64,000 nt of DNA from Nymphalis io. Taxonomy: Eukaryota > Arthropoda > Insecta > Lepidoptera > Nymphalidae. How positions within the stretch are numbered: position 1 is the first letter of the stretch; each line of letters begins with the position of its first letter. The DNA is taken from contig NC_065907.1 of NCBI RefSeq assembly GCF_905147045.1, positions 806,001 through 870,000 of the forward strand, in the 5' to 3' direction. Both the position numbers and the translations under genes were made by a program. Below, piece after piece: positions 54,174 to 64,000 of this stretch. Below the pieces are notes generated by a model. It saw nothing but the letters and a program-made list of their open reading frames with translations, ran no database searches and was not told where the DNA came from.

Positions 54174-54202
54174 TATGTATATATATATATATATATATAT
54201 AT
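54174..54202. repeat. (TA)n microsatellite abutting a family B copy
   Basis: About 13 TA units ending exactly where the truncated family B copy starts. Confidence 0.9.
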
Positions 54203-54378
54203 AGCTCGTCTAGGTAGGTACCAGTGTAATTACTTAGTTCCCAAGGTTGGTGGCGCATTGGCTATAAGCGATGGTTGACATTTCTTACAATGCCAATGTC
54301 TAAGGGCGTTTGGTGACAACTTACCATCAGGTGGCCCATATGCTCGTCCACCTTCCTATTCTATAAAAAAAAAAAAAA
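54203..54378 (+). mobile_element. Family B retroposon with internal deletion
   Basis: Starts agctcgtctaggtaggtacc, then jumps to agtgtaattacttagttccc and continues normally to ccttcctattctataaaaaa. About 110 bp of the 5' half is missing; the break lies at an accag/ccag repeat. Confidence 0.85.
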
Positions 54379-55139
54379 CATAATTTATGAAAATATAATA
54401 CATAAGATTGTTACTGTATGCGTATGATAATAATTGATTAAAAAAATGATATGATGATTAAATATCTTTTTTTTTGTTAAATAGATTGTTATTTTTCCAT
54501 CTATTTGCATGTCACGTCTCACAGAAAGTTGGAAACGACTAGCGAGTTTGTAAACACTTGGTATAATCATGCTATCATAGGTAAATATTTAGAACACTTA
54601 TCGACTCGGGCGTAGAACGGGTTTCCAGGGGATAAACAAAACAGGTACAGCGATACCGGGTACAGGGTTTAAGGAGCTTTCCTAAATAAATTATTTTTAT
54701 AATTAATTGAATTCAGCTTAGCTTGCTCAACTACAGATTGCAGAGTTCAAAACCTCATTTAGATTTATATTCTTTTGGTGTGTAAGTATCTCGGTCCCGA
54801 AGTCGACGTTCCTAAAATACACGCTTGTTTAAATAAAAATGTTTTAACTGAATCTTTTCTGTTTTATCGCTAGTTCAACGTCTGTACGTTTCTTTTTTAT
54901 TGCAAATTTTTGGCAATAACAAGGCTTCAGCAATAGACCTGGAACATTGCGTTTTTATAACCAACGTCTCTCGTTTAACAGCTTCTCTGTGGTTGTTTTA
55001 AGTCGTGAATTTGATATTTCGTATCCGCTGATAAATTAAATTTCATTGCATTGAATTGTAGTTAAATGCTTCAATTTATCTACTATCAATATTTATTATA
55101 TAAAACGATATATGTATATATAGTGTAATGATTTTGTAC
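54379..55139. other. Non-coding
   Basis: No gene or placed repeat. Confidence 0.4.
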
Positions 55140-55315
55140 TAAAAATCCTTCCAGATTTCGCTGACAACTTCTATTACCAAACCGATGTGGCATAGACACC
55201 TTCAAGAAAAATGTCTACTCATTTCTTAAAAGCCGGCAATGTCCATGGACGGTGGTAGTAACATTCGATTAGGTGAGGTTCCTGCATATTTGCCTCGTCT
55301 TAAAGAAAAAAAAAT
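55140..55315 (+). pseudogene. LINE C-terminus and 3' UTR, third related type
   Basis: The frame around 55200 reads TFKKNVYSFLKAGNVHG-like residues, then stop. The 3' UTR ttcgattaggtgaggttcct and gcatatttgcctcgtc ends in an A tail. Same organisation as 46180 and 52505 (FK..V..L, then a short 3' UTR with TTTGCC near the end), but a different subfamily. Confidence 0.55.
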
Positions 55316-56399
55316 TTACTCACCGTAGGAATGTCGGTCATAGAAAGTCTCATATATATTTGTTATATATGTTTGTTTTCAGCTCGAAATGACTGCGTTT
55401 GTCTAATCTCCAGACTTATATAGTATTATAAGCATCACACTACTAGCTGAGGCAACTTCCTTTGAAAACGTCTTGATGGATGGATACACATATATAAAAA
55501 ATTAATTCGGCACGTGGATATACCTCATAAACACTTACCGCTGAACAGCAAACAACCATATAATATGACCACATTTATGTACCTTGGTGTGAAATGGTGC
55601 TTTCAATGGATCTAATTTAGGGCTGCAGCACACCGCTTAGAAATTGTAAATCCTTTCTCAGTCCTCTATAATACAAAACAAAGGCTGTCCCCCTATTCGA
55701 GTCTGTGTCATATAGTTTAATGTGTGTGTGAGTGTGTTGATAGCAAGTATTCAGAGAATTGCCATTTATAGTATTTAGTAAACTATCAGTAAATAATTCT
55801 TACTTCAATAAGTTTTACCGATACTGATATACAAAGCGTTACTTAACAAGGATAATCCGCTGGTGACGAAAACAATTTTCAGACCGACTAAATTACGTTT
55901 AATTGTGCCAGATGAATATGTTCGCGTATTTCTGTCGTCGAAATTAATTATGACTCACGATCAGTCGGGACGATTCGACGAAATGGTTTGTTTTGTTCAT
56001 ACGATTACTGTAAGTTGAAATTATCATAAGGAAACGGGATCACGGTACGATTCCTCCATTGTGTTCCAAAATATTCGGATAATATATTGTTTGTGTATTA
56101 ATGTTTACCGCTTTTAGGAAATTTGGATGAAACCGGATATAACCTGATTTTTTGAGATTTTACAATAATAACTGTAAGCTGTCACAGCGGGGTGCGCTTG
56201 AATTTATTGTGACCGGTGCGTGGGCCAACGTATTGATATCACGGCATAAATTTGATAATGATAACGTTGACGAATGGTGATAGTATGTCGACCTAATGCT
56301 ATTTATACCCCCATAAATGCCCGCGACTTCACTTGCCTGGACTCTTTGACATAGAGAGAGATCATTTTGATCTGTCATTTGGAAAAAGTCTGTTTATGA
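55316..56399. other. Non-coding
   Basis: A minus-strand AGCG|GTAAGTG at about 55541 follows a short ATG frame but has no other support. The rest is unassigned. Confidence 0.35.
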
Positions 56400-56690
56400 T
56401 GAAAAGCTTTAATAAGTTTATCGTAGGAAGTACCCAGTACCCTAGAAAATTGACTTATGTGGAGTCACCGCTAAAACTAGTGGGATGGCCGTCCTCCACA
56501 CGGGTTGAAGAGGCTACGGGATCGTTTTAACATGTACATTTGGTACCGATTCCTTTTATGTACCGTTATCTGCTCGTGCCTTGGTGGAGCTCTTCTCACC
56601 CCGTCCACCGGTAAAGTTGTCTCTTCGATCGTAACACGTGGAACTATTTTCGTTCCCTCGCCTAGTACAAACTTGAGGCTTATCTGAAAT
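56400..56690 (+). repeat. Repeat family I, copy 2
   Basis: Shares GAAGAGGCTACGGGATCGT and gccgtcctc with the minus-strand copy at 44694-44870. The following GC-richer 150 bp (ttggtggagctcttctcacc) may belong to the same element. Confidence 0.45.
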
Positions 56691-57197
56691 GGAATATCGG
56701 TTATTTCTTTGATACAGGCATTCCTAGTATGTTACGTTTTTAAAAAAATAATATGCACGAAAATAATATATAGAATATGAGACAATATTTAGAAAATTCG
56801 TAATTTGACCTTCGCATATAGTTATTGGTAACATCAACATACAAACGCGGCCCCATTACATATTTACTAAATAAATTTGCATTACGTATATAAAATAAAT
56901 TATATTTTTATTGAACTTTTTTATTATTTCTTTGTGAACAATATACTTTCGATATTTAAATTTGATATTTTAAAAGGCACTTTCTTTATGGAATGAGGTA
57001 TGTAAATCATATCATCTAGTATAATAATCAATAATCATATCATCTAATCTAATAGTAAATACATAAACAGCTTTTAATATAGCACGCTGCTCTACATATC
57101 GTAACGTAAGCGTAACCATTATAAATTAAAAGAGTAAAACAGAGGAGTATTGTTTGAAGATCATTGATTGTTGTGATCTCGTCATTAATAGATTATT

Positions 57198-57200
<3 letters not shown>
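56691..57200. other. Non-coding
   Basis: AT-rich. A local duplication of atcatatcatctaat lies at 57007-57050. Confidence 0.4.
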
Positions 57201-57269
<69 letters not shown>

Positions 57270-57286
57270 ACACTCGCTCGCTCGCT
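57201..57286. repeat. Compound microsatellite (CT)n(CA)n(CTCG)n
   Basis: About 15 CT units, then about 20 CA units with one CATA interruption, then three CTCG units. Confidence 0.95.
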
Positions 57287-58282
57287 GTATATTTTTTAAA
57301 CCTTAATATTACCGCAAATGTTATCTTTATGATTTATAGATTGAGAATCTAATCCAACATGCAATCTTTCATGTATCGATCATTAATTGGTGTTGTGGCA
57401 TCGTGTTGAGCAATATCAATTGCGGAGCGCATGTCGCACGCGGGCACAGTACATACACGGGGGGTCGCAGAATAAACGTCACTTTATTTAAGTAATTACC
57501 TTTTTTTAATATGTCTGTTACGTCATGTTGTACTATATGAATGGAGAACCTTGACATTGACGTATTTTCCATAGAATGTAGGGGGTGCTCGTCAAGGCCA
57601 GCTGTGTATAGATTAATTAGTCATTTTACTGTGATCACGTATTAAGGAATAGACAAGGCAAGTTGATTGGATCATAATCGTACTTGCTCGAGTTTTAAAT
57701 TTTGTAATTAACACATTCTTGGACAGTAAACGCCTATAGACGTCATAACAATTACTTAGCTGAAATTATTCTTTCTTAAATGCAATTCTCGGTGTATATT
57801 CAAATAATTCTAACAGTTATAATCTTCATCATCGCGAATAAAGTCGGTGACAATTATACGTCTGCGATTTCGGTGATGTAAGCGACATAATCATGTAATC
57901 TCATAGACAGAATGATCTCGACTCCTTGAATACTCGGGGGCAATAACCTGAAATATACATCAAATATATTAAACTATATCAACTATATTAGTCTTAAGCG
58001 AAATAATCTAAGGGGATTAGTATGTACGTTATATATTTTATGTTCGAACATAATAATCTTGCGTAATTTTATTATATAAGAGGAAGCTGTGTGCTGGTAT
58101 TTGTATCCCGGAAAACGTCACCAGTTATAGTCTTACATAAAAAAAATATTACAGTCGATATAGAAAAGAATGAACACAACACAACTTATATTTAGTAAAC
58201 CTTATGCTATTATAATTTAATGTAATGTTAATATATTGTATTATAAATCAAATAAAGAAGTAGAATTATATAAGCTACTTAC
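57287..58282. other. Non-coding
   Basis: Contains agtaaacgcctatagacgt at 57726 (partner at 13078). A GC-richer patch at 57420-57475 has no frame. No gene. Confidence 0.4.
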
Positions 58283-58324
58283 GCTGTCAACGCGCTGCTC
58301 TCCGGATTTCGAATACCATGTCAT
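58283..58324 (-). CDS. Candidate minus-strand first coding exon (weak)
   Basis: On the minus strand an ATG at 58324 opens MTWYSKSGEQRVDS, directly followed by a strong donor AGC|GTAAGTAG at 58283/58282 (phase 0). The DNA upstream on this strand (58440-58560) is GC-richer and includes TTTATAAG around 58543. No initiator with DPE spacing was identified. A second ATG in another frame lies close by. It would belong to a different gene from the plus-strand exons. Confidence 0.3.
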
Positions 58325-58935
58325 GTATAACACCAGTTATAACACTAGCTCGAAAAAACAAATGTCGCAAATAATACCTACTCATCGTTACTGCTAAACC
58401 CGAGAGCCAAACAGTTGTACTTTAGAGTTTGTGGAAGCATAATGTCTGCGCTATATTTTGACACGCCACGGACCTAACTCGTCAGCACGTAAATATAACC
58501 GCGGTCTTTTGTTGTCCCGCCGATGTATTCTACCGATTACTTATAAACCGCTTTGAATCCCGCTGGTTTATATATATGTCGAAATAAAAATATATATTCG
58601 ATTCATCTACCTAAACAATTTGTCTTTCGGAGAACGAAACTCGTATGGATTCATGAATAATTCTATGAAACAATTTCATTTGAACTTTAGAAATTTTATA
58701 ATTACGAATAATTTTATATAAACAATATATAAATTATCAATTCTTAAAAATTCAATAAATTCATTATTTTTAACTCGATGACCGTTATTCGCCATTGTCC
58801 TCAACGATACGGTCATACTATTATTGAATTAAAACTGTGTTATTAGTTTAGTGGTTAGTTTGAACGGCTACAGATCCCAACGTCCCAAGTTAGGTCAAAA
58901 AGGTTTTATTTTTCCACACACAAAAAGGTAATGTT
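58325..58935. other. Non-coding, possible minus-strand upstream region
   Basis: Positions 58440-58560 are relatively GC-rich; 58561-58800 is very AT-rich. No repeats placed. Confidence 0.35.
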
Positions 58936-59190
58936 TGATGAGCCGGTTGGCGTGGTTGGTAGATACTTGCCTTTCACGCCGAATGTTGTGGGTTCGATTC
59001 ATACCCAGGACAGACATTTGTGTGCATGACTATTTGTCCTGAGTCTGGGTGTAATTATCTATATAAGTATGTATTTACAAAAGAAAAGTAGTACATGTAG
59101 TATATCATTTGTCTGGTTTCCATAGTACAACCTTTGCTTAGTTTGGGATCAGATGGCCGTGTGTGAATAAAGTCCCAAGATATTATTATT
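58936..59190 (+). mobile_element. SINE family D, copy 2
   Basis: gatgagccggttggcgtggt, tttcacgccgaatgttgtgg, gttcgattcatacccagg (B box), aaaagaaaagtagtacatgt, catttgtctggtttccatag and ccgtgtgtgaataaagtccc, with a TATTATTAT tail. Carries a 30-bp insertion relative to 35939-36172. Confidence 0.8.
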
Positions 59191-59629
59191 ATAGTTTTCT
59201 TAGTTACAATTTTCATTTTCAAATAAGAAGCCGAATTCTCAAATAAAGCAGAGGGACACATATGCCGTGTTATTGACCCAGTTCAGAAAAATCCTAGATC
59301 CGGGTCAGACCGTCCTCTCTTATTCCTAGAACCTGCACTGTAATCATACTTAACATATGTATATATCATAACTGTAACTACTTTTAAGTGTTCAGTCACG
59401 ATGCAGTTAATCGTCGGTTGATAATTAGTAAGTAATTATTGTTTTTAAATGTTCCGGCTTCATTAACGTTATTTATTGTCGAATGTCAGACAGATATTTC
59501 ATTTCGGCGACGTGATTACGACGCGCCAAACGCGAAACGAATTGTGCACAGAAGCGCACCTGTCAAAAATTTGTCAAGCTATCCTCGACAAATAATTGTT
59601 AACATATTATACCGCCAAGACAATAGACA
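59191..59629. other. Non-coding; one doubtful frame
   Basis: 59480-59610 reads FRRRDYDAPNAKRIVHRSAP and VKNLSSYPRQIIVN in a plus-strand frame of mildly coding-like composition, without splice signals. Left unannotated. Confidence 0.3.
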
Positions 59630-59762
59630 CAAGGGACATAACATCTTAGTGACCAACGTTTGTGGCAACATTGGTGATATTTGTTAATATAATTTTCTAA
59701 TGTCCATAGGCGGTGTTGACCATATATCATTTGCCAGTATGCCATTCTATTTTAAATTTTGA
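59630..59762 (+). mobile_element. Family B retroposon, old 3' fragment
   Basis: acacaagggacataacatct, ccaacgtttgtggcaacatt, taatgtccataggcggtgtt and atgccattctattt in order; diverged. Confidence 0.65.
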
Positions 59763-59769
59763 CGATTAA

Positions 59770-59895
59770 TGACTAGTATTTGCAAGCGGCTTCGCCCGCT
59801 TGTTAGATAAGGGAGGGAATGTTGGGGTCTAGCCGTGAAACCGTAACAGACAAGCAGAGCCTCTACTTCCGCATTTATAATATTTAGTATAGATA
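59770..59895 (+). repeat. Lepidopteran interspersed repeat, ends joined
   Basis: ctagtatttgcaagcggctt, cgcccgcttgttag, tagccgtgaaaccgtaacag and ccgcatttataatatttagt: both ends of the element at 6400 and 30050 with the centre deleted. Confidence 0.6.
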
Positions 59896-61019
59896 ATATG
59901 AAAAATTACAGCATATTAAGTAGTTAAATTATTAAGCAAGCTTGTGGCCATTACACCAGTCGTTGATGCAACTGCAAATTCTGAACGAGATCATAATCCT
60001 TGACTTCGCAACATGACCGCGTGTAACACTGTGAGACGATAAAAATATTTTAACGAAATATATTCTCATAGAAATTTATTGTTTTTTGTTAACGATACAA
60101 GTATTAATTTAGTGTAACGTATATAGTCGTTTTGAGCTGTGCTTAAATTGTATTTTGTATAGATGTTTGCACAAATGTGCGTTTGTTTTGTTAACACTTC
60201 GGCGCGTGCGTTTTTTGAAATAAAGGCGACCTAGAATGTTACTAAATAGATGTCGCGAACTCTAAGAGTGCATTGTCTGACAATTGTTTTATGATTTCCG
60301 TATATTTAATGTTTTGATAAAATGTCGGTTTAAAGTCTAACAGTCCGTAGTGGGACAGCGTGTTCCATACCAACTCCTCAAGAGAATACAAAGTCTTTGC
60401 CCAGTTGTGGAACATTTTCGGACATCTTACGGACTGCTATTTAATGTCTACTACTGTTTGAAATGACTTGACAAAAGCCGTAATGTATTCTATAATGCCA
60501 TACTTTCCTAAGGAAAGTTTTCTATTTTAATGAACGTTTTAATTGAACCGCATTTAAAAAAAATGTAAATGAACCCACAACACTCTAAAGTTATTATAAT
60601 TTCTCACGAAAATCACCTTTACGAGCTTCGTCATAAGAATTAAAATTATTATTATTAGTTTACAGTACAGATTAATGTGGGAACATGACGTAGACCGTGA
60701 CAGTATAAGTTGTTATTTTAACAGTTGGTATTCGTACGTAGGCTTCGCTGGCCGAGTCTAACGTTTATATTACAAAAGCGCCGATTTCATTCATAAATAT
60801 AACTTATGACATCGTAATAAGGCTCTTAATTGTGTATTCTAACGAACGTATTTAGTGTGTTCAAGCTAAATTAAAGTTGTAAGTTGAAAATATAATTTTA
60901 AACTAATTTATGTCTTATGTGATTGTAATAAGAGTGTTCGGTGATTTTTAAATTAATAAAAGTGATTTAGTTCAATGTGAAAGTTTGAAATTTCTAAGAA
61001 AGCTTACTTTTTTTACTAG
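59896..61019. other. Non-coding
   Basis: 60345-60440 (gtagtgggacagcgtgttcc, gcccagttgtggaacatttt) may be a very old family A 3' end. The rest is unassigned. Confidence 0.35.
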
Positions 61020-61078
61020 GCTTTACGTGTTAAAGCATAAGGCTTATATTTGCATACGCGTTTGCTGTTGACTGGCTG
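61020..61078 (+). other. Candidate non-coding exon (splice-signal pair)
   Basis: An acceptor with a T-rich tract (ttactttttttactag, ending 61019) and a strong donor CTG|GTAAGTAG at 61078/61079 enclose 59 nt that are closed in all three frames. Could be a 5' UTR or lncRNA exon, or a decoy pair. Confidence 0.25.
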
Positions 61079-61467
61079 GTAAGTAGATTTGTAATTGAAT
61101 GAATGAACATTTGCCTGGTATGTTTCATTTGGAATTTTTAAAAATTCTTATTAATATTAATTATTTTTTATAAAACCTTGTTAACCGCGGAGGTTGTATT
61201 TCATTACATGCTTTATATACACAGTAGGAAACTCCTTAAACTAATATTAGACCTATTTTGATATAACTTTTTTGCTAAGTATATATTGTAACAAGTTGGT
61301 GATATATTATAGCCTCAAATTATTATTATTATATAATTGCTATATTCATTAATAGAGTTAAGAAGTTTACCTTCTGACGAGAAAAAAAAACTAGATTAAA
61401 TAGTCTTAATACTAAACGTAGGAATAATAATAATTATAATTAAATGCAAATGCTAATTAATTAATAT
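61079..61467. other. Non-coding, AT-rich
   Basis: Nothing recognised. Confidence 0.4.
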
Positions 61468-61560
61468 CAGTAACAGCCTGTGAATGTCCCACTGCTGGGC
61501 TAAGGCCACCTCTGACTCTTTGAGGAGATCACTAATTAAGCACGCGAAAATTCAGTAGTA
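61468..61560 (-). mobile_element. SINE family A with large internal deletion
   Basis: 3' end (gtaacagcctgtgaatgtcc, cactgctgggctaaggcca) joins directly to the mid-5' region (taattaagcacgcgaaaatt, cagtagt). The head is absent. Confidence 0.7.
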
Positions 61561-61633
61561 ATAAGCGACGCCAAAGAAAAAAATAATGAAGAAAAAACAA
61601 ATGAATGTCTGTTCAAAACTCAAATGTACCAGC

Positions 61634-61822
61634 AATTATTGTCCACTGCTGAACATAGGCCAATCCCAAGGTGCGCCAAAGTTCCCTGTTCTCCGCCTTC
61701 CGCATCCAGTTGGTGCCCGCCACCTTCTTAAGGTCATCGGTCCATCTGGCTGGAGGGCGCCCTACGCTGCGCTTGCCGATCCGCGGTCTCCACTCTAGGA
61801 CTAGTTTGCTCCAACGGCCATT
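61634..61822 (-). pseudogene. RTE-type LINE 3' fragment, minus strand
   Basis: Reverse complement encodes LEWRPRIGKRSVGRPPARW, then a segment matching TDDLKKVAGTNWMRKAE and LWRTLGLAYVQQWTI-like residues. Same 3' end as 12765-13045, with substitutions at the end (agttccctgttctc). No GATT tail was seen at its 3' side. Confidence 0.8.
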
Positions 61823-63217
61823 GAATTTATAAATTTGAATTTGAAATTCTTAACCAAATAAGAGATATTTCAGATCAAATTGGTCATTATGCCAAAACGC
61901 AAATTTCCTATGTAAAGACCTAATATATGATTATTTTAGTATGTAATAAAATACCTTATACTTGCTTTACTGTACCTATAAAAATAGTAAGAAAACATAC
62001 AAAATGCGTTCTTATCGCTAAGAGATCAATATCTCGCCAATAATACGTTATTCAGATAATGAAGCGATAATGGGCGTATAATTTGAAAAATTAATACTAA
62101 TTACGATGTTTAGTTTATACGTTAGTAGAGTTGTTACGCATAAATCGTGTGGTAATTTAACAATTTGCATTCTTTGTATTAATTCATCATCAACATTTCA
62201 TAAGCTTCGTCTCTGTTTCACCATCGTCGATGTTCTTATACTCTTTGCGTATTTATTTTTTATTTATACTAGCAATATATCATCTAATCAATGAGCTTCT
62301 GGTCTTCAAGTGTCGACTATTATTTAAGAGCCCTATTCTTTCCTTATCTGGTTCTATCTCGTTCTAACCGGATTTCGAAAGTCTTCTAAATTAGGCAGCC
62401 TTGCTTTATATCGATTCCCGTAACGATAAACGTTAAATTTTTTATCTCATTGAGATGATCGGATCTATTTTTGTAAATCTATTTTCGTCATCTAGAGTTA
62501 TCTGACCTATTGCTCCAGTTATTCCTATTTTAGCTCACGTGTCGATCATCTTCAACGGTTGCTGTGTTTTCTTGTTTATTGATAAAATCCAAATCATAAT
62601 ATTCTACGAAGTTGGACCTTGAAAGCACTTTATAATCGCCATAGATTAATCAGACGAATGCTCGGTCGTTTTTATTTTATTTTATTACTAACATACAAAA
62701 CACTTACATTCCAAATTACATAAGATAAGATTTCTTTATTGACTAAATGTAATCCGTTGGATTATTGATACAAATTGGTATGTATTGTTCGAATTATCTG
62801 CCACTTATCGTTCGTATCAAAAGTTCCTTCACATGACGATATCGTTCCGTATTACATAGATAAAGCACGGCTGCACTCCCGCGTCCTAAAATAAAGGAAT
62901 ATTAATTCTATAATAAAGCGATTAGAGTTCAAAATATAATTAACTATATGATTGTTTACAAAATGTCTTATAAATTCTTGAGATAAGTCTGAAAGAAAAC
63001 TTTTCATTATTGTCTTGAAGTATTTTGGTGATTGAGTGGGAGAGTCGGAGGGGCGGAGGGTGCTGGTTGCGTGTTATTCTTTGTATATTCATTATTGAGC
63101 TTTCGTATTACATTACTTGTACTGCTGTGGAAAATGCTTTAAAGCTTAAATTTATGTATATTTCTCTCACAATTCAATTAATTAATATGGCCAACAATAC
63201 GCTACCAACTACTTGAT
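61823..63217. other. Non-coding
   Basis: No gene or placed repeat in about 1.4 kb. Confidence 0.4.
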
Positions 63218-63468
63218 GGTAGGACATTGTGCAAGCCCATATTCTACTGCCAAACTGCAATAATTAGCATTGTTATGTTCCGATTTGAAGGGTGACTAAG
63301 CCAGTGTAACTACAGGCATAAGGGACATTCGAACTTAGTTCCCAAGGTTGGCGGCGAATTGTTGATGTAAGGAATGGTTAATAATTCTTACAGCGTCAAT
63401 GAGCGATGTTAACCATTTATTATCAGATGGCCCATGTGCTTGTCCGCCTTCCTATTTTATATAAAAAA
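63218..63468 (+). mobile_element. Family B retroposon, moderately diverged
   Basis: ggtaggacattgtgcaagcc, tccgatttgaagggtgacta, cttagttcccaaggttggcg, ttattatcagatggcccatg and tccgccttcctattttatat in order. A deletion removed the bulk of the gtctgggtaggtacc segment. Confidence 0.8.
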
Positions 63469-63474
63469 CTAACT

Positions 63475-63810
63475 ACTGCCTCGTTGGTCTAGTGGCTTGA
63501 TATAAGGCCGCAGACCCGGAGCCCTGGGTTCAATTCCCAGGTCGGGCCCATAAAAAGTTATTTGGTATTTCTGTCAGAAAATTCTCAGTAGCAGCCCGGA
63601 GTCTGGAAGTTGGAAGTGTGTACACTCCAGTGCCTCGGAAAGCGCGTTAAGCCGTTGGTCCTGCGCCTGAACTCCTTCCGGTCATGTCGGATTGTAATAG
63701 AGAGTGCACCTTTGTTTGCGCACACACTTGTGCACTATAATATCTCCTGTGTAATTGGCTAATCCCTCTTGAGATTTGCCGCCGTGGCCGAAACCGGTCT
63801 GGATGAAAAT
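63475..63810 (+). mobile_element. SINE family C, full length, best-preserved copy
   Basis: tRNA-like head: ctgcctcgttggtctagtgg (A box), gccctgggttcaattcccag (B box). The body is gttatttggtatttctgtca and cgcctgaactccttccggtc, with the 3' part gtttgcgcacacacttgtgc, ending ccgtggccgaaaccggtctg. Directly follows the family B tail at 63468. Confidence 0.9.
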
Positions 63811-64000
63811 ATAAAAAACCCACTTTAAGATCTAACAAGTTTTGCCCTTTGTAATTACAACAGCGGTAGAGCACTGATCGGTGATTGATATCACCTTGAC
63901 GGAGTTACACAAGACCACTACCTTCAGTACCACTCTGGGTTCTACTTAACTGGTAAAGGTTGTTTATGAATTGTTTACATTCTGAAGTAGGTACTCCACT
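63811..64000. other. Unassigned right end
   Basis: No feature recognised. Confidence 0.4.

Noticed and set aside
55541..55600. Minus-strand ATG frame MVVCCSA followed by GTAAGTG
   Set aside because: Seven codons only, no promoter or leader signals, and no conservation can be judged.
57164..57352. ORF with Leu-Ser and His-Thr runs
   Set aside because: Translation of the CT/CA microsatellite.
63025..63216. 63-codon ORF beginning MVIEWESRRGGGCW
   Set aside because: No start context, no splice sites, and the C-terminal half is AT-driven; treated as chance.

Overview
The window looks like lepidopteran nuclear DNA, probably from a nymphalid-type butterfly. It is AT-rich, has no long open reading frame, and is crowded with short retroposons of kinds I know from butterfly and moth genomes. 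The taxonomic call rests on repeat style (Metulj-like tRNA SINEs, RTE and CR1/Jockey-type LINE tails), not on a diagnostic gene. I see no rRNA, true tRNA gene, CRISPR, virus or bacterial-type operon.

Most of the window is intron or intergenic DNA. I could delimit four recurrent SINE-like families. Family A is a tRNA-derived SINE of about 310 bp with a TACTG-type tail, present in about 20 copies. Family B is a roughly 295 bp A-tailed element with about 18 copies. Family C is a second tRNA-derived SINE with six copies, and family D a third with two. They sit among 5'-truncated LINE ends: four RTE-type copies (14.9, 12.8, 16.0 and 61.7 kb) and several CR1/Jockey-type 3' ends (0.6-0.9, 23.9, 34.3, 46.3, 52.6 and 55.2 kb). 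The 3' end of SINE A matches the RTE 3' end, and the 3' end of family B matches the 46/52 kb LINE 3' end, so two separate SINE-LINE partnerships can be read in this one window. Several insertions still have intact target-site duplications.

The gene content is a thin set of candidate exons. The best are two first coding exons on the plus strand. One is at 32326-32412, behind an initiator plus a perfectly spaced downstream promoter element at 32276-32310. The other is at 51947-52033, with an ideal insect start context and an initiator-like site at 51610. Both are exactly 29 codons and both end in phase 0. Weaker plus-strand exon candidates at 10781-10840, 31987-32078 and 40879-40924 also end in phase 0. 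The simplest reading, which is an inference, is one large plus-strand gene with alternative promoters whose common exons lie beyond the right edge. I do not recognise the protein.

Other possible coding pieces are an unidentified 3'-terminal-like ORF at 2591-2833, a 65-residue membrane-protein-like ORF at 26686-26883, minus-strand ORFs at 11389-11658 and 44917-45093, and minus-strand first-exon candidates at 58283-58324 and 19492-19511.

Non-coding structure worth a look includes a perfect 15-bp-arm hairpin at 29806-29850, a nested E-box palindrome cluster at 35663-35701, seven same-strand WGATAR sites at 43153-43454, a GC-only 14-bp palindrome at 42955, and several microsatellites and short tandem duplications.
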